Source: Dromaius novaehollandiae
Taxonomy: Eukaryota > Chordata > Aves > Casuariiformes > Dromaiidae
Direction: 5' to 3'
DNA length: 64,000 bases
Assembly (NCBI RefSeq): GCF_036370855.1
Contig: NC_088099.1
Coordinates: forward strand, 144,105,017 to 144,169,016
This document shows, piece after piece, positions 12,500-23,845 of this stretch (positions are counted from its first letter, which is position 1; the number at the start of each line of letters is the position of its first letter). A program made the position numbers and the translations under genes. The notes under the pieces are model-generated. The model worked only from the letters and a program-made list of their open reading frames with translations, had not been told where the DNA came from and did no database searches.

Positions 12500-15400
12500 C
12501 TTTCATACGAGTACTTGCGTCTGGTCCGCAAGAAAAGTGCATGTTTAGCTGAAATGCGAACCGTCTTACTCGGTATTTTTCACTTGGCTGTACCTGACCT
12601 ACTGTGTATACTCTGGAGAAAAAATCGTGCGACGGGTCTGATCATATAACTACGGAATTTTAAACCACCGAGGTGTTCCACCTCAAGCCTTTTTTTTTTT
12701 CTTTTCAGAAATGTTTTATCTAAGGCCAACAGATAAAAAAAGCAAATACAGATCTTTTTTCTTGTGGTCTGTATCGTACATTCCATATTGAAACAAACTT
12801 GCAAGCTGCAATACTTTATATTTCAACCACAGGATCATATTGTGAAAGAAGTTCAAATTTCGACGGTTCTAGCACGTACTAAACTAAATTAATACAGATA
12901 ACCTTTCAAATACCGATTTTTCTTCTAGTCACTGGCTCAGCATCACCGGTAGCATAAATTCTGAATTTTCCGTAGCTATTTGGTAGAATTGTCTATCTTT
13001 GCTCGGTTCCATAAGAATTACACTTCTCCCTGGAAAATATTTAACAAATATTTTGTTTTGTAAATATGCCAACTTAAATGAATTCCTCATTTGACAGATA
13101 CATGCCCTAGTGTAAGGAATGCTCTTACTATTTCTGAATGCTGAACAAGAATTGTTCCCTGCGTGAACAATCTAATGCATTGATGGGTATGAGGGTTTAT
13201 CAATCATTGTTTATTGACATTGTTTTCGCAAATCACATTCAAAACATGACCTTTAGGTAATCTAAATTAAATTTGAGGAATAATAAATATTTACCATTTT
13301 CCCAATTTTGTTTTTAAGTTAAACGTGTAACAAAAATATAATAATTTTAGACAGTTCACCTGATTTTCCATACTGCCTTGTACAAATGAGTTGTTTTCCT
13401 TTGATATAACTTTTTGAGTGCCAGAATAAAACACGTACAAGGAAAACTGTATGTGAAAGGCAGAGCTATTATTCATGTTTTCGAGTTTCCGATACTATTA
13501 TTACCTGTGTCTTCTCCGCCTTTTTGAGAGTCTGGGTGTGTATGAAGAGTTTGAAGCAGAGGAAAAGTAAACCTGAACCGTATTTTTCTGTTAGTCATGC
13601 GCACAAAGTAATCAAAATCCCATAAGAAAACAAATAAAAACAATTGATATTCTTTCTTCAGGCTTGTTTTGTAATTTAAACGCATTTGTCAAAGCGGTAC
13701 TTTAAAACGGCTTATTAATTACACAGCCACGGAAAAGTCAGTTAAAGTTAATACTGTGAAAATAAGGTCTCAAATATTAAGGAAGAAATTGCTTAGTTGC
13801 TTGATTGTTGGCATTGTCTAACCGTTCTCTTGGACCTTTACAAGTTACCCGTTATAGGGTCTTAAAACTTTGGTCGCTTTCCCGGTTTTTGATAAAGCAT
13901 GCCTCCCTCGAATGGACCACTTCAGCAGGAAAAACCGATTTTGAGGGGCTGATAAACACTAGCTCTAAAGATGCTGCTTAGATTTAGAGTAGCAGAAAAG
14001 GGGGGGGGGGGAAGGAAGGAGTATGTGTGAGGCTTCCACTGTCCAGTAAAGTAAAACGAGACCTGGGGAAATCCTTCTTTTGGAAAACAGAAACGGTAAG
14101 AAAGCATAAGGAAGGGTTTGTGGCACTGGATAGAGAGGATGCGTGGAGTATTTTTTAGATTGGAAGGAAATGCGATCTTATTCTAACATAGTGTGACTTT
14201 TAATATCATTTTGTTTGTTTAGAGGCAGTGTTTGCAGCCTTATTTTTGTGATGCCTTTTTTTCAACAGTACTTTCTTTCTGGTGTGATGCTTCTGTGTAT
14301 TGCATTAAATCCCATGATAACTTATTACATTTATTGGACTTTTTCTGTTCCAAGTAACATGAATCCTTCTGGGGTTGAATGACAGAGATAGAACTTGCAC
14401 GTTCTGTATACCACTTAAAGGAGTCAGCAAACTTAATTTTACAGAAAAGATTATTTCTTTTATTATTGCATATAACTATTTGAAAAAGAAGGACCTTCTG
14501 GTTCTTGCAAAATAGATACTAATGCAGTAAGCACTTGCAGTATTCAGGGATTAAATTTCTACAGGCTTCTATTCATTTCTCCTTCTAAAAAGGAAGGAGG
14601 AAATACACCTTTCTCTTTTTATGCTTAATGGTTTCCTCATAGTCACATAAAACAATATTCTTTATTGTAAAAGAGTCTCTATCGTGTCCTCTATTTTCTA
14701 TTGTAAAAAGTCATCATTTCCCCTGCTTTAGATAGGTAATTTTTAGATTCATATTACCTCAGGCCACATTCAGACTGCGAGGCTTTCCTACCTCATTCTC
14801 AACACAATGTTGCCTGATCAACCTGCTGGTTTGTTTTAAAAGGCTGGAGAAGTGGAGGCTGGCATAAAGGAAGGATGCAAATTCACCAAATGTCACTTAC
14901 TGGGATTTTGACTTAACTTTGAAGTTACTTTTTCTAGAAAGTCTATCCTTTGCTACTTTAGACATAGCTATGACTCTCAGAGTCCCACCCAACAATTTTA
15001 AATCTCATGTTCAGATTTGACATTGTTCTGGTGGAAGCATAAACAGGAAAAAAGGGGGAAAAATAGATAATGCGGGGTAAATATTTTATCAACAAGGTTG
15101 TAAAGGAGAATAATGCCCAGTGGAATGCAACTACAAAGCCGATTAATTTATCTGGCCTTTCGTTTGTTCTTGTGTGGGAAATGCCTTCTTTCCCCACGGT
15201 ATAGCCATTACAAGGCATGCCAGTTCCTTTGGGCTCTTGACAACTCTCACCTATGTATTTTGGAGTCAGGTACTTGAGCAAGCGTAGCCTCTTGTAAGCC
15301 TTACCTAGCTCAGGAAAAAAAGGCACACAATTATTCTTTTTTTCAAAAAAAAAAAGCATATTAACTACAAACATGGCAAAACTCAGGCAACATTATTGGG
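12500..15400. other. Intergenic gap between divergent POLR2K and FBXO43
   Basis: AT-rich sequence with no recognised exon or repeat family. It contains a 12-G run at 14000-14011 and an A run near 15345-15356. An open frame of 138 codons on the minus strand (14958-15374) has no recognisable domain and no splice context I can support. Confidence 0.55.
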
Positions 15401-15730
15401 CATGCGCCCACCTGACTGACAGCTAATATAAGGGAGCAGGCACCTTACAAGCTGCTCCGTAATTAATTGCCTTCTTCCTGGGCCATCGGGTACAAATCCC
15501 TTAATTAACCTGAATTAATTGGCAACCTGATAACGCAAGGTTAAGGGCTTTGGGGCAGCTCAGGTTTATCGGACCCTTCGGTTAGCCGTGATCCGCCGGT
15601 GCCTCGCAGGGCGCCCCCGGCGGCGGGAAAGCCCCAGCGCCCAACGGGCGCCTGAGGGGCAGCAGAAAAGACGCCGGGGCGGGGGGCGGGAGGACGCGGG
15701 AGCGTTTCTCAAGGTGCGGCGGGGCAGCAG

Positions 15731-15736
15731 TATAAA
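15731..15736 (+). promoter_or_regulatory. FBXO43: TATA-like box
   Basis: TATAAA in an otherwise very GC-rich context, about 30 nt before the presumed FBXO43 start and 140 nt before the donor at 15871. Confidence 0.4.
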
Positions 15737-15759
15737 GCGTGAGGAGAAAGGCGAGCGCT

Positions 15760-15871
15760 GCCAGTGCCTTCCCGTTCGCCGGGGGCAGCGGATCTCCTCA
15801 GGCCCCCAGCCCGCTGGCGCCCCCGAGGGAGGGAGCGCGGCAGGGGCGGGGCAGCGGGAGCGAGGCGGTTG
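15760..15871 (+). other. FBXO43: Probable FBXO43 non-coding first exon
   Basis: The 3' edge is set by the donor GTAAGG at 15872 and the 5' edge is estimated from the TATA-like box. A leader exon is required because the start-codon exon begins with an acceptor (TTTACAG at 19566-19572). An alternative donor, CCCAG|GTGACT, occurs near 16127. Confidence 0.4.
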
Positions 15872-18800
15872 GTAAGGGCGGGTATTTCAAACCCAAGCGA
15901 GGGAAAGCGGCGGCACGCGAGCAGCTGCTGCGGGCGGAGGGAAGCGGCTCCTCACTAGGGCAACCGGAGCCAGGCAGCGTCCCCGGCTCCGCCAGCTGCC
16001 CGCCCGCGGGGGCTCGCCCCCACCCCGCCTCAGGCAGCGCCGCCGGCCGCCCGCGGGGTGCGGGAGTACGTGGGGAGCGGGGTTTGCCCGAGGAGGACGT
16101 GAGGCTGCTGCTTTGCTTGAGCCCAGGTGACTGAGAGACCCTCAGGTGTTGCTCCCTAGGTAGCCGTCAGTTATCCTCATCGCTGGGTAATTAGCCCGTA
16201 CAGTGAACGAATATATGGAGCAACTGAGAACTCGTTTCTGAGCTGCTATTAAGTTGCTGGGTAGGTTGCCGTTTCTCTACATAGCTCTCTCTTCTTCCCC
16301 CATCCTTTCTCCCTTTAGGGTACCGATAGGGGTAAATAGTACTCTGAATACAGCACCCTTGCAGTGGAAGATCTCGAATTGCTTCACAAATTAGGGTAAG
16401 TGACCCCCCTCTTACAGTTGGCCCGTAGCTATGCCACCCTCGGCACTAACGCCTTCACAGGCATCGGCAACTGCCCTGGTTTTGGATGTGGGAGCTCAGC
16501 GAGCACGGTTTTCAGATACAGTTAGTTTTACTCCAGCTGTGATAACTGTTTAAATAACAGAAAATATTCTTGTATCACAGCAACTTGGTCTTCGTCTGTT
16601 TTGTTAACATGCTGAGCAGTGACAAACAAGGACAGAAAACAAATCTTTTTAAAGGTAAAAACGATTGCTATGCATTACCTAAGAATGTAAATTAACATAA
16701 GAAACAGGCTTAACTCCATCTTAGAGCTGATGGCTTGGTGCCATTTATATGGCCTTCTAGTAACCAACACTTTTTTTTTTCCTCTCTAGGACACACTGTA
16801 AGAATAAGCTTGTTACATTATTCCTTGCCTAAAAATCCTAACTCTGTCTTTAGTTTACAAATACACTACAAATGTTTACAGAACACTTGATTCTGCAAGC
16901 TGCCAGGAAATTTGCAGTTGACTTGTATAACAGTTTGAGAACCACAAAATTAACAATAAGGACAAGAGAAATGAGTGGAGCGTGAGGACCTATGCCCAGC
17001 AGATGCACATTTTGCTCCTTCCTTGGTAACTGACTTGCTGTGTGACTGGTCTTCTCTTCTTCGCGCAGATGTTTCTTGATGTCTAGAACAAGGCTAACAA
17101 CACTTTCATAAATTACTTCAAGATCTCCAATTGAAAAATGAATCTGATAGATCAAACTCTTCTCCTGAGAAGAGAGGAGGTACTTAGAAAACACTAAACA
17201 ATTCTTAAAAGATTTAATTAGTCATATCTTATGAGTGCAAGTATTACATCATTTTACTTTGAGAGATGTTCAGAAGCCTTATAAGGCTTTTCTTTCCATT
17301 CTGGATTTGTAAAATGAGACTTGGAGTTGAATTAATTCTTACCTAGTATAAGTAGTACTATTTAAAATAACTTTCCATGTCAGTTTTGCATACACATTAT
17401 ACTAGAATCTGTCTTAAAGAATTATCATGGACAGTGTTCACTCTGTGTCTGTATTGCAGTGCTTCCTTACAAATTTCTCAGAGTAATGATCACAAAATCA
17501 ATGTAAGAAGCTCACAGGCGCTCCTCCTGCGCTGGACCCAGGCATACTTACAGCATATTTTAGGCTTTCATTTAAGGCTTTTAATTACTGACATGGCTTT
17601 TCCTTCATCTCTTTGTCATTCTGCTCTCTCCTACAGCTGCAAAACTTGTTTTTTTCATATGCTTTTCTGCCTCTTGAAACACAATTTGAATAAAGGCTTT
17701 TATACTGTAATTTTTTAGGATTTCCTCTACTCTTGTTCATAAGTTTAAATAATTTCTCTCATGGAATGGCTGAGAATGAAACTGCAGGCATGAGTTTTCC
17801 ATCTGTTGTATCCTCAATGTGCTGCTTGAACACTAGGTTTGTAAACCTGCAAGCTTATGAACTTCTGTTAAATGTATGGGTACTTTGATTTGTGTCAAAG
17901 GAAGTTATTAATCTTTTTAAAGATAAGTGTGGGCATGTGGTCTTGTGGGATTGAGGATTTAAATAGCTATCTCTAAACAGTATTCAAAATTAAAATGTCT
18001 CCATCAATATTTTTGGTAGGAATATATCTTGACAATATTTGTTAACTTACTGCAGTTCACCTAAATCCAGTATGGATAATAGGAGACCTATTCTCTCTGT
18101 AGATTACATGAAGATAACACCCTGATGTTGGTACTGGTCTCTTGTAGCTCTTCCTCCTTTCACGAAAAGAAAGTTATGCTGTGGTGGTCTTCTCCTTGTA
18201 GTGTGAATAATCAATTCCAGAGCTGGAGTATCAGCATGGTTCTATAGGCTTTATGCCAGGTTCTCACAGTCTGCTCTTGTCCTGCTTCTCTGAACTTGCA
18301 TGTTACAATCTCCTCACAGCAAAGAAACACCTTCTGTATTACAGTGATCATGTAGAGTGCCTTCGGCACCAGTCAAGAACACTAATTAAATGACCCAAGC
18401 TCATCAAATGATAGTTTTTGTTTGTTCGTTTATTTTCTCCTTGCAGTTTGGGTTTCCAGCTGCTTGTGCCTTGCACCTGAGGGCTCAGCTAGGTCAGGAC
18501 TGTTGGGATACTAGCAAAGTCTTAATGTCTGGTGTTTAAGTTGCCTATAAAAATTCCTATTTTTGTCTGGTCTGAAAGCTCAGTGACTGTTTCCTGGTTT
18601 ATGCTCCAAACTACCAATGCTAGATATCTGCCATATCTGATGTATAGAAAGCAGTAACCTATTGCTATTCTCATGTGGGTGGATAAAACCTTTGCACGTT
18701 GAATGGCGAAAAACAATGTATTCTTACATGTGTTATTGAAATGGGTGTGTCAGCCATGTTCAACTCTTTGGGGGAAAAACATAGTATGTCTAGAAGCTTC

Positions 18801-19572
18801 TGTACTTACTAAGTTTAAAAAGAACTTCCAAAGTGAAGAACTGCACAAAATACTGCCACCACTGCATGAAATAAACTTCCTTTCTGTGTTCCTGGTGAGA
18901 GAATGTATAGTCAGTCCATCAGTTGTCCATCAAGTGTAAAGCCTTCTTAGGGTACTCTGTTTATCAATGGAGCTGAGTAAAAGGAGATAATTTTCTTACA
19001 AAATGACATTTCAGTGTTAAGGCAAGTAAGAATGGAGTGTTAGCTTTGCAAGCCAGCACTTATTTCCTTCAAGGGACTTCAAGATCTGAAAAACAGGGAG
19101 ACCTGCATGCTTGTGACTTCACGATTTATCCCCTCTTATTCAAATTTAGACAAAAGTCGTTTTCTCCTTCACTAATTTATTACCAGGACTTCTGCTAGTT
19201 TTTGAACTGAACTGTTAGTGATTGGAAGAAACAATAATAGTGCTAATAAATCCTGATTTTTATTGGAGTGAGTGGGACTCTGATTTCAGTGGGACTGAGA
19301 CTTTAGTTGCTGTGTCATTTATGTGAAGTTTGTATGTTCTAGTTTATCTCATTTATGATATGCTACGCATTTTAGTTGTTCATTCTAACCATCTTGATTA
19401 TGATTTATCTTTGTGTTCATGCATAAGCACTGTTTTCATTAAGACTAACGGAAATACTTTTGTTATGGCTGTCACCTTGATAGACTTGCACAAAGCTATT
19501 TCACTACTCTGCATGTCTTTCAGTGACCATTGTGATTGTTCATTTCAGAAATAAAAATATCTTCATTTACAG
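15872..19572 (+). other. FBXO43: FBXO43 leader intron
   Basis: A 3.7-kb intron, GC-rich for the first 270 bases and AT-rich afterwards. It holds several unassignable open frames (for example 16850-17194 minus and 17377-17718 plus). I recognised no repeat or RNA gene. Confidence 0.6.
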
Positions 19573-21071
19573 AGTCAAAGTGCCAAGCAGAAGATGTCAG
19601 AGAGTCATTCAGTCACATTCAATATTCTTAAAAGAAATAGGTTAATGTCTCCAAACAACAATGCTAAATACTCCAATTTTAAAGACTTGTGTTCCACTTC
19701 GGTATTTCTGGACAGCAGATGCAATGAGTCATTAAAAGATCCTGATGCAGAACAGAAAGATGCACGGAGCACAGCAGGTCTGTCATTGCTACATGAGCAT
19801 TCTGAGTGTAGTTACCCAAATTTACTCTTTCCTGTGTCGTCATCTATTGAAAATGAAATGAATTCTATATCCTTATCAGAAAGAAGAGAAGCAAACAGAA
19901 GTACTGATTTTTTTGAAACTCCTAAAGTGAGTAAAAAAGACTCATCACTACGCAGGAGACTGCTGTTATCTAAGACTGCTCCAGCTGGCACCACTACAGG
20001 ATGCTGTGAAAGACAAGACAGTTCCTCAGGAAGTAGCAGGAAAAAGGTATTCTCTTGTGTTTTGAGCTTTGAAGAAAGATTTTCACAGACTTCAGGTTCT
20101 CCAAGAGATAAAAGTTACAAACCTCTTGCAACTAGCACTTCAAAAACTGAGGAGTCTAGTCCTGATAGCCAAAAGAGGAGACTGTCCTTTTCACAGCAAA
20201 GGTCTTCTACACTAGATGAGTCCAAATGTAACGATGCAACATTACCAGAACCGGAATGTTTATCTCCGATTCAGTGCGAGGACAATGTTAGTAATACTAA
20301 TGAATTCAGTGAAGGTGTCCTTATAAATGTTAGTGGTGGGTTGCTTAGGACTCCTACTCATAGTACGTTACCTGAGGCTAATGAGGGCAAGTTCCTGACA
20401 TCTATCAACAGTCTTGTAGAGAACTTTAACTTTGAACTATGTGATATAAACACTCCCCCTGTTAAGCTGGCAAGTTACCCAGATCTTTCCACACCTGAGG
20501 ATAGTGGATATAATTCACTTCATTTGGATAAATCAGGAGACTCATTGTCTGATCATGAGGGATCTTTCCAAGAGTTTGTCCAAAAACATAAAGAAGCTTC
20601 CAAAAATCTGGATGGTAAAAGAAAGACCAGAAAACTTGAACGGGTTAGAAGGTTATCAACTCTTCGGGAACAGGGCTCGCAGTCAGAGACAGAAGATGGT
20701 CATCATGTCAGTCCTTCTAACTCAGTGTATATTTTAACAGAAGAAAGAAACTTTGTCAGTGAAGACCATGCATTGGTTTTGAAAGAAGAGACTAACAGAG
20801 ACTTTGTTCTAAATCATGTAGATCTCTCAAGAACTCCTGCTCTGCAAATAGTTCATGAAATTTGCTTGCAAAGCCAAAGACTAGACCAAAATCAAATCTC
20901 AGAGAATGTTGTTGGGAAAGAAGTATTTGCATTAGAAGATGTTCTTGCTGGACTTATAGGCAAGAAAATGGGTCTTGAAAAATTAGATATCTTAACAGAG
21001 CTAAAATACAGAAACTTAAAACATGTTCTTGCTATAGTGTTAGATGCTTTGACAGTGGAAAGTCTATGCAG
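19573..21071 (+). CDS. FBXO43: FBXO43 coding exon 1 (large)
   Basis: The acceptor TTTACAG is followed by 21 leader bases and ATG at 19594. The exon encodes residues 1-492 plus two bases and ends at TGCAG|GTAAGT. It carries all the regulatory phosphosites and the first half of the F-box. An unspliced reading would add only an arginine and then stop. Confidence 0.95.
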
Positions 21072-23559
21072 GTAAGTACTATTGTTATACTATGATACTT
21101 ACTATGCAGGTAGCTCTATTATTTTTTCAAAATATTGAAAATGTATTTCTGCTAATAGTTTGGAATAAGGTCTGGAATAGTGGGGGTTGTCAGTAGAATT
21201 CTTGTTGCTGGTTTAGGGGAAATCAAAGTTCATCACCTGTGACCAGCTGGTTCTTTCTGTGTAGTTGTAGAAACATATTATTTAAAAAAGAAACAAAAAA
21301 CAACAAAAAACCCCAAACCAGCCCAGTGGGGATTACTAAACTTAAAATTAAGCACTGTGCTTGTAAATTTTTAAATGCATTAAAAATTTATTTAAGCCTA
21401 GAATGTCAGTTCTTCTCACTGCATGTTCCCTAATAATGCATAGTACTCACAGAAGTACTCAAGCAGAGGAAAAAATCTATTTTCTAGATTTTTATTGCAT
21501 ATTTAATTTCATCAGCAATTTACAAGCACAAAACCAAAATTGCTCAGTTACCTTGAAAAACACATTTCTTCATGGGCAATGTTCTGGATTCATTTTAAAT
21601 CAATAGAAATTGTCACTTCAAAGAAATCAAGAGTGCCATGTACATTATTAGTTACAAAGGGAATGAGAGAATGGATGGAAGTATAGGGGTCACAGCTGTT
21701 TTCAGAACACTTAGCACTTATCAAGTTTGTTCCCAAAGTTGCATTTTTTTTATAAATATAGTTTATGTAGAAAGAAGAAGCTTGCTTGTTTTTGTAACCC
21801 GAAGAAATGCAGATGTCTATATTGCAGTTGTCCACAAGAGTCTTATATGTAATTCTATGCGATGGTATGGAAGAATACATGAGATGTATGTTTCGTAACA
21901 GTACTGTAAACTCCTGTAATATATAGCAGCTCCAAAATGACCAAATTAGTATGTGTAATCATACAAAAATCTTGAAGTTGTTTCAGTATCATGACTTCAA
22001 CACTTTCAGCAAAAAATGTGAAAATAGATAACTTTTTTTTACTCATTTGTTCCAGCGTTTGGAAAGTAAGCAAAAACTGGCGTGAAATTGTCGTACAAGA
22101 CAAAAGTGCAGATAGGAGGAGAAAGTCATACATGAAATACCTCAAAGAAGAAGCTGGGGTAAGGTTTCTCTCAAAGAAAATATTTTTTCAAGTGGGAAAG
22201 AACATAGGCCAGATGAAAGAGTAAACATCTTGTAAAACTCAGAAAGCTGATAATGACAGTTCTAACCTAAGTATGTAAAGAATTTTAACATTAGAATGTG
22301 CTTTTATTGCTTTTTAACTGGGCACAGTTTGAGTACAAGCCTTCTAACTATGTAAATATTTCTTTTCTTTTTTTTGAGAATTCTATTGGATCAGATCCTG
22401 AACTGATTCTTGCTTTGGATTTTAAACCCTGTTCTATGCTTTCACGTGCCATGCTTTTCCTCATTTTCCATTTTACTTTAGCTTGCAATTCAGTAGGACC
22501 CACACTTGACTATTTCCTGATTATTTTCAGGCAAGCTTAGCTTCTTCAGCCCATAGTTGTGAACACCAGGAAGTATGTAGATATTTTTAAAGGGCTATTT
22601 ACAAGAGCAAGCATATTATCAATAGTAGAATAATTTTTAGGCAGTCCTCACAACTTAAGCCCTGTGCATCCACACGCTTTAGTGTAACCTTATTTTAATT
22701 GTGACAAAACTTTTGTTTGTTCTTTCAATGCTTACTATTAAGGCACATTCTACTTCAGAAACCTGATGACCAGCAGGGAGTAAAGAAGTGTTAAAAGGCA
22801 GTTGGCTTGTTTACTCTGCTTATGGGACTGTTTTTTTAATGGTTCCTCTCTCTTGTCCACTTCTTTAATACAAACATTTGATGAGAAACGTATGCACTAT
22901 ACATGGTTTCCTTTTGTATCCTGTTGTTGCACAGGGGAAATTTTGCAGCTGTTTTTTCTTATTTTTAAATCCCAATTTAAATAACTGTTGGCTTTCTTTT
23001 AACTTCTTTTCCCATATAATTGTCATCTTTAACAGGGGTATTTCTTGAAAGCTGAAGATGCTGCCACAAGATTTAATCTTCTCAGCAGATCTGCTCTAAG
23101 GCCTGTTCAAGCTCAAGCCAAAACTCCTGTAATACAAACCTCACCTTCTTGCACTGAACTTCTAACACCCATGAGATGCAACTCAGTTCCCCCGTCAATT
23201 AGTAGACAGGAAGAATACATAAAAGTAAGCAGCTAAGAAACTTCATTCTCAGATTTTAGAAGAATTTGAGTTACAAGAATTAAATGGCTTTTTCCCTTCT
23301 CTTGCTACAGGTTGCCAAAACTCTGTTCACTGATGAGGCTTTAAAACCCTGTCCAAGATGTCAATATCCTGCAAAGTATCAATTGGTAAAGAAACGGGGG
23401 CTATGTAGCCGAGAGGCCTGTGCATTTGACTTCTGTATTTTATGTCTGCATGCTTTCCATGGATCAAAAGATTGTAGTAGTTTATCTGCAAAACGGCAGA
23501 ACAAAAAAGATGCTCCCCCAGGAAGTGCCCAAAGCAAGAGAAACTTAAAAAGACTCTAA
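19594..23559 (+). CDS. FBXO43: F-box protein 43 (EMI2), meiotic APC/C inhibitor
   Basis: EMI2 blocks the anaphase-promoting complex to hold eggs at metaphase II and is used in male meiosis. Four coding exons (19594-21071, 22056-22158, 23036-23224, 23311-23559) join in phase to 672 residues; human has 708. In order: a long disordered N-terminus, a CaMKII-type RSST at 203-206, a DSG phosphodegron at 303-305, an F-box (about 457-510), a D-box RSAL at 545-548, a zinc-binding region (C604, C607, C622, C627, C632, C635, H640, C645) and a C-terminal RL tail, NLKRL. The N-terminal half is weakly conserved and the C-terminal third strongly. The start aligns with human (MS-HS). The position where mammals have an N-terminal DSG motif reads DSR here (residues 40-42). 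Synteny with POLR2K and RGS22 separates it from its paralogue FBXO5. Confidence 0.97.
21072..22055 (+). other. FBXO43: FBXO43 intron after coding exon 1
   Basis: A 984-nt GT-AG intron. The short frames on both strands have no protein signature. Nothing else was recognised. Confidence 0.9.
22056..22158 (+). CDS. FBXO43: FBXO43 coding exon 2
   Basis: A 103-nt exon that completes a split serine, then reads [20 protein letters not shown] and ends in phase 0 before GTAAGG. It forms the end of the F-box. Confidence 0.95.
22159..23035 (+). other. FBXO43: FBXO43 intron after coding exon 2
   Basis: An 877-nt intron with donor GTAAGG and acceptor TCTTTAACAG. No repeat or RNA gene was recognised. Confidence 0.9.
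23036..23224 (+). CDS. FBXO43: FBXO43 coding exon 3
   Basis: A 189-nt exon (63 codons, phase 0) starting [12 protein letters not shown] and ending RQEEYIK before GTAAGC. It contains the RSAL D-box core. Confidence 0.95.
23225..23310 (+). other. FBXO43: FBXO43 last intron (short)
   Basis: An 86-nt intron with a clear acceptor, TTGCTACAG. An upstream methionine at 23284 makes the final exon look like a separate small frame, but phase and homology show it is part of FBXO43. Confidence 0.92.
23311..23559 (+). CDS. FBXO43: FBXO43 coding exon 4 (zinc-binding region and RL tail)
   Basis: It encodes residues 591-672: [18 protein letters not shown], the remaining zinc ligands, and [11 protein letters not shown] then TAA. 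This is the most conserved part of EMI proteins and inhibits the APC/C directly. Confidence 0.97.
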   Translation, partial: VAKTLFTDEALKPCPRCQYPAKYQLVKKRGLCSREACAFDFCILCLHAFHGSKDCSSLSAKRQNKKDAPPGSAQSKRNLKRL

Positions 23560-23845
23560 ATTTTGTACGAAATAAGTCCTTACATTTCACTTGTTTTCTC
23601 TTTCCCTAAATTCTTGATCTTGTTCATATTCTTCCTAAATATAAACACTTTGAAAGTCTCATTCAATGTGGTTTTGCTGGCTTATCAAGATGATGACTTC
23701 TCATGTATATATCTTAATCAATTTAGCGTATTTTTATGTTTTTGAAAAAAGTGAACATTTTAAAAAATTGTCTTGTTTTACCTGTCATGTAGCTAGGCAC
23801 TTACTAACATCTTAATTTTTCAATAAAGTACCTTAAATGTAGTCT
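23560..23845 (+). other. FBXO43: FBXO43 3' UTR
   Basis: From the stop codon to about 20 nt after the first good polyadenylation hexamer. It is AT-rich with no other recognised feature. Confidence 0.65.
23822..23827 (+). terminator. FBXO43: FBXO43 polyadenylation signal
   Basis: AATAAA 263 nt after the stop codon, followed by AT-rich sequence. Confidence 0.7.

Larger units (their letters stand above)
15550..16140 (+). promoter_or_regulatory. FBXO43: CpG-island promoter of FBXO43
   Basis: A second GC- and CpG-rich island, 4 kb upstream of the first coding exon of FBXO43 on its strand. It contains a TATA-like TATAAA at 15731-15736, a position that would place the start near 15760. A strong donor, GTTG|GTAAGG, ends at 15871. 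Frames at 15588-15875 and 15739-16134 are GC artefacts. The match between island, TATA box and donor is inferred; a transcript is needed to confirm it. Confidence 0.65.

Noticed and set aside
11473-12531. Eight overlapping frames on both strands (up to 205 codons)
   Set aside because: GC-rich composition of the POLR2K island. Several frames cover the same bases and none resembles a known protein.
15588-16134. Plus-strand frames of 95 and 131 codons
   Set aside because: CpG-island artefacts in the FBXO43 promoter; they overlap the inferred non-coding exon 1.
20504-20737. 77-codon frame inside FBXO43 coding exon 1
   Set aside because: Out-of-frame shadow of the real coding sequence.
19594-23559. 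Assignment to FBXO5 (EMI1) instead of FBXO43
   Set aside because: The neighbours POLR2K and RGS22 and the N-terminal alignment fit FBXO43.
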